Source: Streptomycetaceae bacterium
Lineage (GTDB): Bacteria > Actinomycetota > Actinomycetes > Streptomycetales > Streptomycetaceae
Length of the DNA stretch: 32,187 bases
Direction of reading: 5' to 3'
Assembly: GCA_019243445.1 (NCBI GenBank)
Contig: JAFAUH010000188.1
Location: 1-32,187 of the forward strand
Shown in pieces: positions 22,988 through 31,273 of this stretch. The translations under genes and the position numbers were made by a program. The notes beneath the pieces were generated by a model, which was given only the letters and a program-made list of their open reading frames with translations, was not told where the DNA came from and searched no databases. Position 1 is the stretch's first letter, and each line of letters starts with the position of its first letter.

Positions 22988-24190
22988 ATGTTCCGCCCGC
23001 GGACACCCCGCAGCCTGGCCGCTGGGGGAGGAGCGCTTGCCGTAGGAGCGGTGGCCGCGGCTGTGCTCGTACTGTCCGGGCTGCGCACCGGGGCGGAGGG
23101 GCAGGACCCCGCCGACGGGCTGCCGCACACCCCCGTCCACATCTCCTCCTCCAAGTGCGGGGACGGGTGGACGCGTCCGCGCGGTGGGCTGCAGGTCTTC
23201 GACGTGCGCAACACTTCCGATTCGACCGTCGAGGTCGAGCTGACCGACGCGACAACCGGAAAAGTCCACGGTGAGATCGAGAGCCTCGCCCCGGGCGCCA
23301 CCCGGCCGCTCCAGGTCACCCTCGGCAACGGCTCCTACGCCTTCACATGCCTCCCCGACGACTCCGACGCGGCCACCGGTGCCACGGTCACGATCAGCGG
23401 TTCGCACGCCGCCTCCGGCCCGGCCGTACTGCCCGTCACCGTCCACGACCTCATCCCGCCGGCCATCACATACCAGCAGTGGATCGGCGACCGGATGGGG
23501 GATCTGGCGGTCGGCGTCGGGGCACTCAAAGCCGCAATCGACAGCGGCCGACTGGCCGCCGCCCGCAGTGCCTGGCTGCCCGCGCACCTGGTCTATGAGC
23601 GGATGGGGGCCGCCTACGGCACCTTCGGCGACGTCGACAAGGCGATCAACGGCACCACAGCGGGACTCGCGGACGGCATCGATGACTCGCACTTCACCGG
23701 TTTCCATCGCATCGAGTACGGACTTTGGCATGGACAGTCCGCCACGCAACTGCGCGGGGCCACAACCAAGTTGGCCAGCGATGTCGACCAACTGCGCGCC
23801 TCATGGGCGCAGACCCGCATGAACCCGAACGACCTGGGACGGCGTGCTCACGAAATCCTGGAGAACACCTTGCAATTCGAGCTGACCGGCCGCACCGACT
23901 ACGGCAGCGGCAGCAATCTTGCCACCGCCCGCGCCAACCTCGACGGCACCCGTACCGTACTGGGCTTTCTGCGCCCCCTGCTCACCTCGCGTGACCTCGG
24001 ACTGACGCAACTCGATGCCCAGTTGGACCAGCTGCAGCGTACCCTCGACTCCTTCACCACCCCGTCCGGGTGGACTCCGCTGGACAAGCTCACCCTCCAC
24101 CAGCGCGAGCGGATCGACGCGGACCTCTCCGAGTCGCTCGAACAACTCGCGCGGGTGGCGGCAGTTTGTGATGTGCGGAGGACTTCATGA
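22988..24190 (+). CDS. EfeO-type imelysin (M75) lipoprotein-like/periplasmic iron-uptake protein
   Basis: 400 residues from the chosen start. An Arg-rich N-terminus and hydrophobic segment (AAGGGALAVGAVAAAVLVLS) act as signal or anchor, then a cupredoxin-like domain (about 48-140; VFDVRNTSD, YAFTCLPDD) and an M75/imelysin domain with GFHRIE, the GxHxxE metal motif. Known EfeO captures iron for the EfeU permease, with EfeB oxidising it. Neither EfeU nor EfeB is here; instead the stop overlaps a phosphoesterase start as ATGA. The start is uncertain: ATGs at 22907, 22976 and 22988 all lack ribosome sites. TACGAT at 22972-22977 could be a -10 box giving a nearly leaderless mRNA, which favours 22988. 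Confidence 0.8.
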   Translation: MFRPRTPRSLAAGGGALAVGAVAAAVLVLSGLRTGAEGQDPADGLPHTPVHISSSKCGDGWTRPRGGLQVFDVRNTSDSTVEVELTDATTGKVHGEIESLAPGATRPLQVTLGNGSYAFTCLPDDSDAATGATVTISGSHAASGPAVLPVTVHDLIPPAITYQQWIGDRMGDLAVGVGALKAAIDSGRLAAARSAWLPAHLVYERMGAAYGTFGDVDKAINGTTAGLADGIDDSHFTGFHRIEYGLWHGQSATQLRGATTKLASDVDQLRASWAQTRMNPNDLGRRAHEILENTLQFELTGRTDYGSGSNLATARANLDGTRTVLGFLRPLLTSRDLGLTQLDAQLDQLQRTLDSFTTPSGWTPLDKLTLHQRERIDADLSESLEQLARVAAVCDVRRTS

Positions 24191-26106
24191 GCGGCGCATC
24201 CCTCGCACGTTGTTGGGTGCTGCGAGGGATGGCCGCGGCCGGAGCCGTCGCGCTTGCCGCGACGGGCGGCACACTGGCTGCTGCTGCGCCCGCCGTTGCC
24301 CCCGCTCCCGCGTACCAGGGCGCGCATACTGCCACCCCGGTGAAGCACCTTGTGGTGATCTACGACGAAAACGTTTCCTTCGACCACTACTTCGCCACGT
24401 ACCCGCAGGCGGCGAACACCGACGGCACGCCGTTCACGCCCTCCAAGAACACCCCCAAGGTCAACAACCTTGCGACCGCAGGCCTGTTGAAGCAGAACCC
24501 CAACCAGTACGCGCCGCAGCGGCTCTCCTCTTCCCAGGCGATGACCTGCGACCAGAACCACAACTACACACCCGAGCAGTACGCTTACGACGGCGGCAAG
24601 GCCGATCAGTTCATCCAGCACACCGACACGGGCAAGTGCACCGGCAATCTCTACGGCGATCCGGGCCTGTCGATGGACTACTACGACGGCAACACCGTCA
24701 CCGGCCTGTGGAACTATGCCCAACACTATGCAATGAGCGACAACTCCTTCGCCTCGAGCTACGGACCATCCACCCCCGGTGCGCTGGAGCTGGTCTCCGG
24801 CCAGACCCACGGCGTGATCTCCACCGCCCCCTCCTCCGGCACCGAGAACCCCCGGCGGACCGCGACCCCGGACCCGCATATCGTGGCCTCCCCGAACGCC
24901 AAGGGCATCGGCACGGTCATCACCGACCCGGACCCGGCGTTCGACGACTGCGCCGACAGCAACCACATCAGTGACAACGCCCTCGCCAAGCTGACCGGCA
25001 AGAACATCGGCGACCTGCTGGACGCCAAGGGCGTGACCTGGGGCTGGTTCCAAGGCGGCTTCGCACCCAGCAGCCCAGGGAACAGCCGACACGGACAGCA
25101 CGGCCAATACGCCACGTGCAAGGGCAAGACGCACACCAACGCAGGCGGCGCCGCGGTCGAAGACTACAATGCGCATCACAACCCCTTCGCGTACTACAAG
25201 TCCACCGCCAACCCGCACCACCTGTTGCCGAAGAGCATCAACGAGATTGGCCACAACGGGCAGGCAAACCACCAGTACGACCTCAGCGCCTTCGACGCAG
25301 TAGCCAAGGCGGGCAAGCTTCCCGCCGTCAGCTTCCTCAAGGCCGCCGCATTCCAGGACGGGCACGCCGGCTATTCCGATCCGACCGACGAGCAGCACTT
25401 CCTGGTCAAGGAGATCAACGAGATCGAGCAGTCGCCGCAATGGAAGAACACCGCGGTCATCATCGCCTACGACGACTCCGACGGCTGGTACGACCACGTC
25501 TACGCACAGCCACTGAACGGCTCAAAGGACTCCACCAAGGCCTCCGGCGGCAACGCCACCGACAGCCCGGCCTGTCAGGCGGGTCCCGCGCCCATCGGCG
25601 GCTACCAGGACCGCTGCGGCCCCGGGCCGCGGCTTCCCCTGCTGCTGATCTCCCCGTACAGCAAGGTCAACGCCGTCGACCACACCCCCACTGAGCAGAC
25701 CTCGATCACCCGCTTCATCGAAAACAACTGGGGGACCGGCGGGATCGGCGACGCGTCGTTCGACCAGCGGGCAGGCTCGCTGAGCGGCCTGTTCGACTTC
25801 AGCCACCCGAACTACCAGCAGGTGCTGCTGAACAGCAACGGCGCGGTTGCCTCGGTCAAGCCCATCCCCGCCGCGCAGATGAGCGCAGCCGACAACAGCG
25901 ACCACAACGCCCCGAGCCCCGCCGACTTGGCGACGCAGCAGTTCGCCGAGACCAGCTCGTCCTCCCTGACCCTGCCGGTGGGTCTCGGCGCCGCCGCGAT
26001 CCTCGCCGCCGCAGCTGCGGGCCTCGCGTATCGGGCGCACGCGGGCCCGTCGCCGGGCGCTGCCTGGCGATCTGCGCGATCGACGTCCTCGCCGACGGGA
26101 CCCTGA
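24187..26106 (+). CDS. Secreted phosphoesterase (acid phosphatase/phospholipase C family)
   Basis: 639 residues. A signal peptide (about 1-40) precedes a phosphoesterase domain with HLVVIYDENVSFDHYF, where E-N-x-S-F-D-H-Y-F is the metal and nucleophile-region motif; further conserved segments are SMDYYDGN, SYGPSTPGALEL and AYDDSDGWYDHVY. A C-terminal hydrophobic helix (about 598-618, LPVGLGAAAILAAAAAGLAY) followed by an Arg-rich tail suggests cell-surface anchoring. The family hydrolyses phosphate monoesters or phospholipid head groups; the length and closing helix fit the actinomycete acid-phosphatase subgroup. ATGA overlap with the EfeO-like gene implies coupled expression, perhaps iron release from phosphate complexes (inference). 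Confidence 0.85.
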   Translation: MSGASLARCWVLRGMAAAGAVALAATGGTLAAAAPAVAPAPAYQGAHTATPVKHLVVIYDENVSFDHYFATYPQAANTDGTPFTPSKNTPKVNNLATAGLLKQNPNQYAPQRLSSSQAMTCDQNHNYTPEQYAYDGGKADQFIQHTDTGKCTGNLYGDPGLSMDYYDGNTVTGLWNYAQHYAMSDNSFASSYGPSTPGALELVSGQTHGVISTAPSSGTENPRRTATPDPHIVASPNAKGIGTVITDPDPAFDDCADSNHISDNALAKLTGKNIGDLLDAKGVTWGWFQGGFAPSSPGNSRHGQHGQYATCKGKTHTNAGGAAVEDYNAHHNPFAYYKSTANPHHLLPKSINEIGHNGQANHQYDLSAFDAVAKAGKLPAVSFLKAAAFQDGHAGYSDPTDEQHFLVKEINEIEQSPQWKNTAVIIAYDDSDGWYDHVYAQPLNGSKDSTKASGGNATDSPACQAGPAPIGGYQDRCGPGPRLPLLLISPYSKVNAVDHTPTEQTSITRFIENNWGTGGIGDASFDQRAGSLSGLFDFSHPNYQQVLLNSNGAVASVKPIPAAQMSAADNSDHNAPSPADLATQQFAETSSSSLTLPVGLGAAAILAAAAAGLAYRAHAGPSPGAAWRSARSTSSPTGP

Positions 26107-26232
26107 TCGGCATCTACGGGCTTCTGCTCAGCATTTAACCGACGCAAAGGCTGTGGGGTGCCCGGCCTGGGCGGTGATGATCTCATCGCCCTTTTGGGGG
26201 AACTGAAGCGGCGTCCTATCCGTCACACAGGT

Positions 26233-26697
26233 ATGAAGAAACGTTCATTTGCGCCCACCGCTGCAGCGGCCATAGCCGCCGGTGTGCTCCTCACCGGAGT
26301 CTGCGGCTACGGAAACTTCGCCACCACCACGAGCAATGTCGCCGACCGGATCGCGAGCCCCGCTGGCCCGGGCACATCCATAGATCCCGGCGGCCCGATG
26401 CAGCCCGCGCCCACACCGAGGATCAGCAAGCAGCCGATCGATCAGCCGGTCACGGCCCAGGGCCGTACGCTCACCACCAAGGCCGTCGCCGGCGGCTGCC
26501 GGACGGCGCAGCTCGTCTCGCAGGAAACCCCGACCACCGTCACTCTCACCATACTTGTGACGAACCATCAAAAACCTGGTGAGCTGTGCTCATTTATCGC
26601 CATGCTCACCCCGGTGTCGACGACGCTGAAAGCACCGCTGGGCTCCCGTCAGTTGATTGACGGCGCGACTGGCAAGCAGTTGCCCGCTCCCCAGTAG
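26233..26697 (+). CDS. Small secreted protein, function unknown
   Basis: 154 residues: KKRSFAPTAAAAIAAGVLLTGVCGYG is a typical export signal (given here only by its key parts: KKR, then an Ala/Leu core, then LTGVC). The lipobox-like LTGVC has Val at -1, so it is not a good lipoprotein signal. After a Pro-rich stretch comes a beta-rich domain with two cysteines (C89, C122, possible disulfide). No family recognised. The ATG at 26233 lacks a good ribosome site. Its 3' end faces the L,D-transpeptidase gene with 29 bases between stops. Confidence 0.55.
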   Translation: MKKRSFAPTAAAAIAAGVLLTGVCGYGNFATTTSNVADRIASPAGPGTSIDPGGPMQPAPTPRISKQPIDQPVTAQGRTLTTKAVAGGCRTAQLVSQETPTTVTLTILVTNHQKPGELCSFIAMLTPVSTTLKAPLGSRQLIDGATGKQLPAPQ

Positions 26698-26726
26698 TCC
26701 TCCTCAGCAGCCCTTGTGAGCGAGCG

Positions 26727-27296
26727 TCAGGGGCCGGCCGGGCCTGGCCCGGCCCGGCCGGTGCCCTGGACAATCACTGTGTCGCCGACGCGTGAGAAGT
26801 CGAAGAAGCGGCGGGCGTCCGCCGTGGACAGGTGGATGCATCCGTGCGAGGTGTCGGCGGTACCGATCTGCGAATCCCACGGCGCCGCGTGGACGAAGAC
26901 ACCTCCCGAGGTGAGCCGCACGGCCCAATGCACCATCAAGTCGTAGTAGCCGGGGCTGCGCGGGTTGCAGGTGATGTTCACGCTGCAGGAGGTCATCTCG
27001 ACCACCGCGTCCTTGCCGAGGACGTGGAAAGTCCCGGACGGAGTGCGGAAGCCGGGTTTGCCGAAGCTCACCGGGAACGTCATCGCCGTCCTGCCGTTGT
27101 CGGTGACGCGCATGGTGTGGGTCGTGGCGTCGATCATCGTGACATGACCCGTGGTGACCGGGTCGCTGCGATATGTCGTCGCAGCCGTTGTCGAAGCCGC
27201 CAGTACGGCTGCCAGGGCGCCGGATAGCGCGGTGCGCCGAATCGTTCGAAGGCGAATCGTTCGAAGGCGAATCGTTCGAAGTCGCTGCTGTGCCAT
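26727..27296 (-). CDS. L,D-transpeptidase (YkuD domain), short secreted form
   Basis: 189 residues. The active site is H136 in GVFVHAAPW and S150-H-G-C153 in TSHGCIHL, the YkuD signature; C153 is the nucleophile. The enzyme makes 3-3 peptidoglycan cross-links or attaches proteins to the wall. It has no Ig-like or PG-binding extra domain, so it is near the minimal size. A C104/C110 pair precedes the core. The N-terminus carries three RTIRL repeats before the signal hydrophobic stretch (ALSGALAAVLAAS), an unusually long basic n-region made by a 15-bp DNA repeat. The C-terminus (GRAGPGPAGP) is encoded by a GC inverted repeat. The ribosome site is weak. Confidence 0.85.
   Translation of the reverse strand: MAQQRLRTIRLRTIRLRTIRRTALSGALAAVLAASTTAATTYRSDPVTTGHVTMIDATTHTMRVTDNGRTAMTFPVSFGKPGFRTPSGTFHVLGKDAVVEMTSCSVNITCNPRSPGYYDLMVHWAVRLTSGGVFVHAAPWDSQIGTADTSHGCIHLSTADARRFFDFSRVGDTVIVQGTGRAGPGPAGP
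26736..26754. terminator. GC-rich inverted repeat at the L,D-transpeptidase 3' end
   Basis: GGCCGGGCC (26736-26744) and GGCCCGGCC (26746-26754) are exact complements around one base, inside the last codons of the L,D-transpeptidase gene and just beyond the convergent secreted-protein gene. It could serve as a terminator for the latter. Confidence 0.35.
27241..27285. repeat. 15-bp tandem repeat inside the L,D-transpeptidase N-terminus
   Basis: Three units of ATCGTTCGAAGGCGA (plus strand), the third diverging in its last four bases. Each contains the palindrome TTCGAA. In the minus-strand reading frame the units encode Arg-Thr-Ile-Arg-Leu, lengthening the basic part of the signal peptide. Confidence 0.85.
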
Positions 27297-27406
27297 GTCC
27301 GATCACCGTCCCTGTGCTCCGGGGCCAGGCGCTGATCTTCCTTGATTCAGCGTATGCGCAGCGCGGCGGTGCCGCCGCCCGAGCGGCGGCACCGCCGCAT
27401 CCATGC

Positions 27407-28249
27407 TCAGCTCCAATCGAAGGTGCCCGGCTCCGGGCCGAGCCGGTTGCCCTTGTCCAGGGCGCCGAGGGCGGCCAAGTCCTCGCCGTCGAGTTCGAAG
27501 CCGAAGATGTCGAAGTTCTCGGCGATTCGGGACGGGGTCACGGACTTCGGGATGACGATGTTGCCGAGTTGCAGATGCCAGCGCAGCACGATCTGAGCCG
27601 GAGTCCTGCCATGCTTGCCCGCGATCTTGCCGATCACTGGGTCATGGAGCAGCCCCTTGCCCTGGCCCAGCGGCGACCACGCCTCGGTAGCGATGCCGTG
27701 CTCCGCGCCGAATGCGCGCAGCTCGCTCTGGGCGAAGTCCGGGTGGAGCTCGATCTGGTTGACGGCCGGGACGATCTCAGTCTCGTCCATCAGCCGCCGC
27801 AGATGGGCCGACTGGAAGTTGGAGACGCCGATCGCCTTGGCGCGCCCACTGCGGTGGATTTCTTCGAACGCCCGCCAGATGGTGAGGTAATCGTCACGCA
27901 TCGGACGAGGCCAGTGGACCAGGTACAGATCCACGTAGTTGAGGCCCAGTCTGGACAGTGAGGCGTCGAACTCGCGCTGCACACTGTCCCGCGTCCACGT
28001 CTCGGACGCGCTGTTCCACAACTTGGTGGTGACGAAGAGCTCCTCACGAGCGATGCCGGAAGCCGCGAGCGCCCTGCCGGTTCCTTTCTCGTTGCGGTAT
28101 ATGGCGGCGGTGTCGATGCTGCGATAGCCTTCCCGCAGTGCCGTGGCGACGGCATCGGCCGCTTCCGCGTCCGTCATCTGCCAGACGCCGAAGCCGAGCT
28201 GCGGGATATGCACCCCGTTGTTCAGGGTGATGAAGGGGGCCTTGCTCAC
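27407..28249 (-). CDS. Aldo/keto reductase (AKR family)
   Basis: 280 residues with the full catalytic tetrad: D46 (SIDTAAIY), Y51, K76 (VTTKLW) and H112 (YLVHWP). GFGVWQM and GRGFxx-like NADPH-binding segments at the C-terminal third (IPKSVTPSRIAENFDIFGF) are standard. The fold is a TIM barrel reducing aldehydes or ketones with NADPH; closest in layout to 2,5-diketogluconate-reductase-type AKRs. I choose the GTG at 28249, which gives the normal AKR N-terminus (SKAPFITLNNGVHIPQLG); the longer frame begins with TTG at 28291. AAGGA lies about a dozen bases upstream. Divergent from the SBF-like transporter. Confidence 0.85.
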   Translation of the reverse strand: MSKAPFITLNNGVHIPQLGFGVWQMTDAEAADAVATALREGYRSIDTAAIYRNEKGTGRALAASGIAREELFVTTKLWNSASETWTRDSVQREFDASLSRLGLNYVDLYLVHWPRPMRDDYLTIWRAFEEIHRSGRAKAIGVSNFQSAHLRRLMDETEIVPAVNQIELHPDFAQSELRAFGAEHGIATEAWSPLGQGKGLLHDPVIGKIAGKHGRTPAQIVLRWHLQLGNIVIPKSVTPSRIAENFDIFGFELDGEDLAALGALDKGNRLGPEPGTFDWS

Positions 28250-28508
28250 GAGCGGTGGTTTCCTTGTCTCGTCGTTGCCCAGCAGATACAAAATCTGATG
28301 CTAACGCCGTAACAAGCGCTCCACCTTTACGTACCAGGTCATCCTGGAAGAGGCGGGGCGGGGGCGGTCACGTTTTTCGCAGGTTGCTTTTTTCGGGGCT
28401 TCCGATCGCTACGGTGAACATGTCGGTGACGAACGTGAGTGGATCAACCTCGAGCCCCAGCCAGTGAACGGGTTCACAAAGACCGTGGCGTCCCGCAGGC
28501 TGTAAAGC

Positions 28509-29552
28509 ATGCTGCGCCTGAAGATGCCGTCCTGGCTGCCCCTCGACCCGTACATACTCGTGCTGGTCATAACGGTGGCCCTCGCGGCGCTGGTGCCCGC
28601 CGAGGGCGCTGCCGCGCCTGTGGCCGACGAGGCGGCGAGCCTCGCCATCGGACTGCTGTTCTTCCTCTACGGCGCCAGGCTCTCCACCCGCGAGGCGGTG
28701 GCCGGGATGGGCCACTGGCGGCTGCACCTCACTGTGCTGGTGAGTACCTTCGTGCTCTTCCCGCTGCTCGGGCTCGCTGCGCGCGGGCTCGTTCCCTATG
28801 TGCTGACCCCGCAGCTTTATACCGGACTGCTTTATCTGTGCATCCTGCCGTCGACGATCCAGTCGTCGATCGCTTTCACCTCGATTGCGCGTGGAAATGT
28901 ATCCGCAGCTATATGTGCGGGTACGTACTCCAACCTGATCGGTATGATCGGCACCCCCGTACTCGCCGGGCTGGTACTGCACTCCACTGGCGCCGGCTTC
29001 TCCGGCCACGGCCTGCTCGGCATCGCACTTCAGCTGCTCATGCCCTTCGTCGCCGGGCAGTTGCTGCGGCGCTGGATCGGTGGCTTCGTCGCACGGCACA
29101 AGAAGGCACTCGGGTTCGTCGATCGCGGATCGATCCTGCTCGTCGTCTACACGGCGTTCAGCGAGGGGATGGCGCGCGGCATCTGGCACCAGGTGACCGC
29201 GGTCAGGCTGCTCGAACTGGTCGGCGTCGAAGCGGTGCTTCTCGGCCTCGTCCTCACCCTCACCAGCACGGCCTCGCGGTGGCTCGGCTTCCACCGCGGC
29301 GATCGGATCGCCATCGTCTTCTGCGGTTCGAAGAAGAGCCTGGCGGGCGGCCTGCCGATGGCCAGCGTGCTCTTCGGTGCCCAGGCCGGACTCCTCGTCC
29401 TGCCGCTGATGCTGTTCCACCAGATGCAGTTGATGGTCTGCGCGGTGATAGCAAAGCGTTGGTCAACTGATGCCGGGGACGGTGGGGCAGGTAGCCTGCC
29501 ATGGAAGCAGTCATCGTCCCCTGCCGCTCAGGCCCGTCCCACCCACGCATGA
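28509..29552 (+). CDS. SBF-like (bile acid:sodium symporter family) transporter
   Basis: 347 residues, about nine to ten membrane helices. LLFFLYGARLSTREA, CILPSTIQSSIAFTSIARGN and FCGSKKSLAGGLPMASVLF are hallmark segments of the SBF-like/YfeH group. These carry organic anions with sodium or protons; the substrate is unknown. The last about 30 residues are hydrophilic and low-complexity. The ATG at 28509 has no clear ribosome site; M6 at 28524 is an alternative. The 217-base region before it is shared with the divergent aldo/keto reductase. Confidence 0.8.
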   Translation: MLRLKMPSWLPLDPYILVLVITVALAALVPAEGAAAPVADEAASLAIGLLFFLYGARLSTREAVAGMGHWRLHLTVLVSTFVLFPLLGLAARGLVPYVLTPQLYTGLLYLCILPSTIQSSIAFTSIARGNVSAAICAGTYSNLIGMIGTPVLAGLVLHSTGAGFSGHGLLGIALQLLMPFVAGQLLRRWIGGFVARHKKALGFVDRGSILLVVYTAFSEGMARGIWHQVTAVRLLELVGVEAVLLGLVLTLTSTASRWLGFHRGDRIAIVFCGSKKSLAGGLPMASVLFGAQAGLLVLPLMLFHQMQLMVCAVIAKRWSTDAGDGGAGSLPWKQSSSPAAQARPTHA

Positions 29553-29591
29553 CTCCACGCATACACGCATGACACGCTTGAGGAGCAAACC

Positions 29592-29846
29592 GTGATCCGC
29601 GACCTGTTCACCCCGACCCATCTGCTGATTGTGGTGCTCGCCGCGATCGTGCTCTTCGGCGCCAAGCGGCTGCCCGACACGGCCCGCCAGCTGGGCAAGT
29701 CGCTGCGCATCCTCAAGGCGGAGACCAAGGCGCTGCGCGACGAAACGCCGCCGGGCGAGCAGCGCACCGTGGCCGGCGAGGTCGTCGGTCCCGGCGCGGA
29801 GCGGCAGGCGCACTCTGAGCCAGGGCCGCAGGCACAGGCCCGCTGA
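29592..29846 (+). CDS. TatA/TatE-like twin-arginine translocase subunit
   Basis: 84 residues: one membrane helix (LLIVVLAAIVLFG), the hinge FGAKRLPDTARQLGKSLRI and an amphipathic helix, then a charged tail, the TatA layout. It would form the pore-forming oligomer of the Tat system for folded proteins. A polar residue near the N-terminus of the helix (T7-P-T-H) is normal. The GTG at 29592 has GAGGAG six bases upstream. Not next to tatC, so probably an extra copy. It faces FdhD. Confidence 0.85.
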   Translation: MIRDLFTPTHLLIVVLAAIVLFGAKRLPDTARQLGKSLRILKAETKALRDETPPGEQRTVAGEVVGPGAERQAHSEPGPQAQAR

Positions 29847-29861
29847 CGGCAGCGAGCCGGA

Positions 29862-30716
29862 TCAGGCGCTGTGCGGCGTCGCCGCTGTAGGCAGCGTGAT
29901 CCGGTGTTCACCCGCATAGATGTTCATCGATGTCCCGCGCAGAAAGCCGACCAGCGTGAGCCCGCTCTGGGCGGCCAGGTCGACGGCGAGCGACGACGGT
30001 GCGGAGACTGCGGCCAGTACAGGGATCGCGGCCATCACCGCTTTTTGGGCGAGCTCGAACGAGGCACGCCCGGAGACCAGCAGGATCTTGTCGGAGAGAG
30101 GGAGCAGCCCCTGCTGCAGGGCGCGTCCGACCAGTTTGTCCACCGCGTTGTGACGGCCCACGTCCTCGCGTATGTCGACCAGTTCCCCGTCCGCCGTGAA
30201 CAGCGCGGCGGCGTGCAGGCCCCCGGTCCGCTCGAAGACGCGCTGCGCGGCGCGCAGCCGGTCGGGGAGGGCGGCCAGTAGCTCCGGGGTGAGCCGGAGG
30301 CCAGGAGCGTCGGAAACGGTCCAGCGGGCGGTGGTCCGGACGGCATCGAGGCTGGCCTTGCCGCACAGGCCACAAGACGATGTGGTGTACACGTTTCGTT
30401 CGAGCGTGATGTTGGGCAGCGGCACACCCTCGGCGAGCCGGACGTCCACCACGTTGTACGTGTTGGAGCCGTTCTCGGTTGCACCCCCGCAGTAGACGAT
30501 CGCGGCGAGCTCCTCGGCCGTCCCGATCACACCCTCGCTGACCAAGAACCCCGCAGCGAGCGCAAAATCGTCACCGGGAGTGCGCATGGTGATCGCCAGC
30601 GGCCTGCCGCCCAGACGGATCTCCAGGGGTTCCTCGGCGACCAGAGTGTCCGCACGGTGACTGGCCGCGCCGTCCCTGATCCGCAGTACTCGGTGTCGCT
30701 CGGTGACCCGCCCCAT
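29862..30716 (-). CDS. fdhD: FdhD formate dehydrogenase accessory sulfurtransferase
   Basis: 284 residues. The SCGLCG motif (about 122-127) has the two cysteines that carry sulfur from a cysteine desulfurase to the molybdenum cofactor of formate dehydrogenase. EDVGRHNAVDKLVG and VSGRASFELAQKA are the other family signatures. The ATG at 30716 is chosen because GGGGA lies nine bases upstream; ATGs at 30725 and 30722 are too close to it. No formate dehydrogenase gene is in the window, so this is an orphan accessory gene. The TatA-like gene ends 15 bases away on the other strand. Confidence 0.92.
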   Translation of the reverse strand: MGRVTERHRVLRIRDGAASHRADTLVAEEPLEIRLGGRPLAITMRTPGDDFALAAGFLVSEGVIGTAEELAAIVYCGGATENGSNTYNVVDVRLAEGVPLPNITLERNVYTTSSCGLCGKASLDAVRTTARWTVSDAPGLRLTPELLAALPDRLRAAQRVFERTGGLHAAALFTADGELVDIREDVGRHNAVDKLVGRALQQGLLPLSDKILLVSGRASFELAQKAVMAAIPVLAAVSAPSSLAVDLAAQSGLTLVGFLRGTSMNIYAGEHRITLPTAATPHSA

Positions 30717-30896
30717 GATCATCATTCCCCGGCTGTGTGATTGCCGCCTACAGGCATTGTCCTGCATGGTCGCGCGCGGACGGCACCGCTGTCCGCGCTG
30801 ATCCACGCCGATCCGCAGCGGATACCCAGGTGAAACGTGCTGCGAATCCTTGGTATCGTTGCTTCTGTCGCCGCGGGGAACCGCGGCGTGGACCCG

Positions 30897-30981
30897 GTCC
30901 GGGTGGCGGAATGGCAGACGCGCTAGCTTGAGGTGCTAGTGCCCTTTATCGGGCGTGGGGGTTCAAGTCCCCCTCCGGACA
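30897..30981 (+). tRNA. tRNA-Leu (GAG)
   Basis: 85 bases. The acceptor arm GTCCGGG pairs with TCCGGAC (one G-U), followed by discriminator A. The anticodon stem CTAGC/GCTAG encloses TTGAGGT, giving anticodon GAG at 30930-30932. There is a long variable arm (TGCCCTTTATCGGGCG) typical of class II tRNA-Leu, and the T-arm GGGGGTTCAAGTCCCCC. CCA is not encoded. Confidence 0.95.
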
Positions 30982-31001
30982 CTTACTATACATACATGTG
31001 T

Positions 31002-31038
31002 AAGAGGGATGTGACCCGACGGTCACGCCCCTCTTTTT
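31002..31038 (+). terminator. Rho-independent terminator of tRNA-Leu
   Basis: AAGAGGG/CCCTCTT outer stem and GTGACC/GGTCAC inner stem around CGAC, ending in a run of Ts. Lies 20 bases after the tRNA. One of the few canonical T-tailed terminators in the window. Confidence 0.85.
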
Positions 31039-31273
31039 CCTATCAAGGGTGAGAGCGAGACCGAAACTCTCGTATACGGGCGGTGCGCAGGACCTCGGCA
31101 GCGTTGCCTGTGGCATGGATGAGGCCGACGGGCTGGTCGCGAGGGTGACCCAAATGGCCTCGCCGAAGTTTGTGAAGCAACTCCGGAGGCTACACGGTAG
31201 TCGCGTCGGCAGCGCCGTGTCCCGTCACGCTGCCGCTGGGCACCCAATCTGTGAGGGGCTCTTAGGAGGGGCG

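Noticed and set aside
22511-25497. Long minus-strand open frames opposite the EfeO-like and phosphoesterase genes
   Set aside because: No recognisable domains; the sense genes carry family motifs.
28419-28508. Small ORFs before the SBF-like transporter as coupled leaders
   Set aside because: Short frames of 13-15 codons exist but lack ribosome sites and do not overlap the transporter start.
31115-31273. N-terminal extension of CtaD to an upstream in-frame ATG
   Set aside because: The extension has no similarity to CtaD, includes a TTA codon, and AGGAGGGG directly precedes the ATG at 31274.
30897-31273. Integration site of a mobile element at tRNA-Leu
   Set aside because: No integrase, no direct repeat of the tRNA 3' end and no mobile-element genes are visible on either side.
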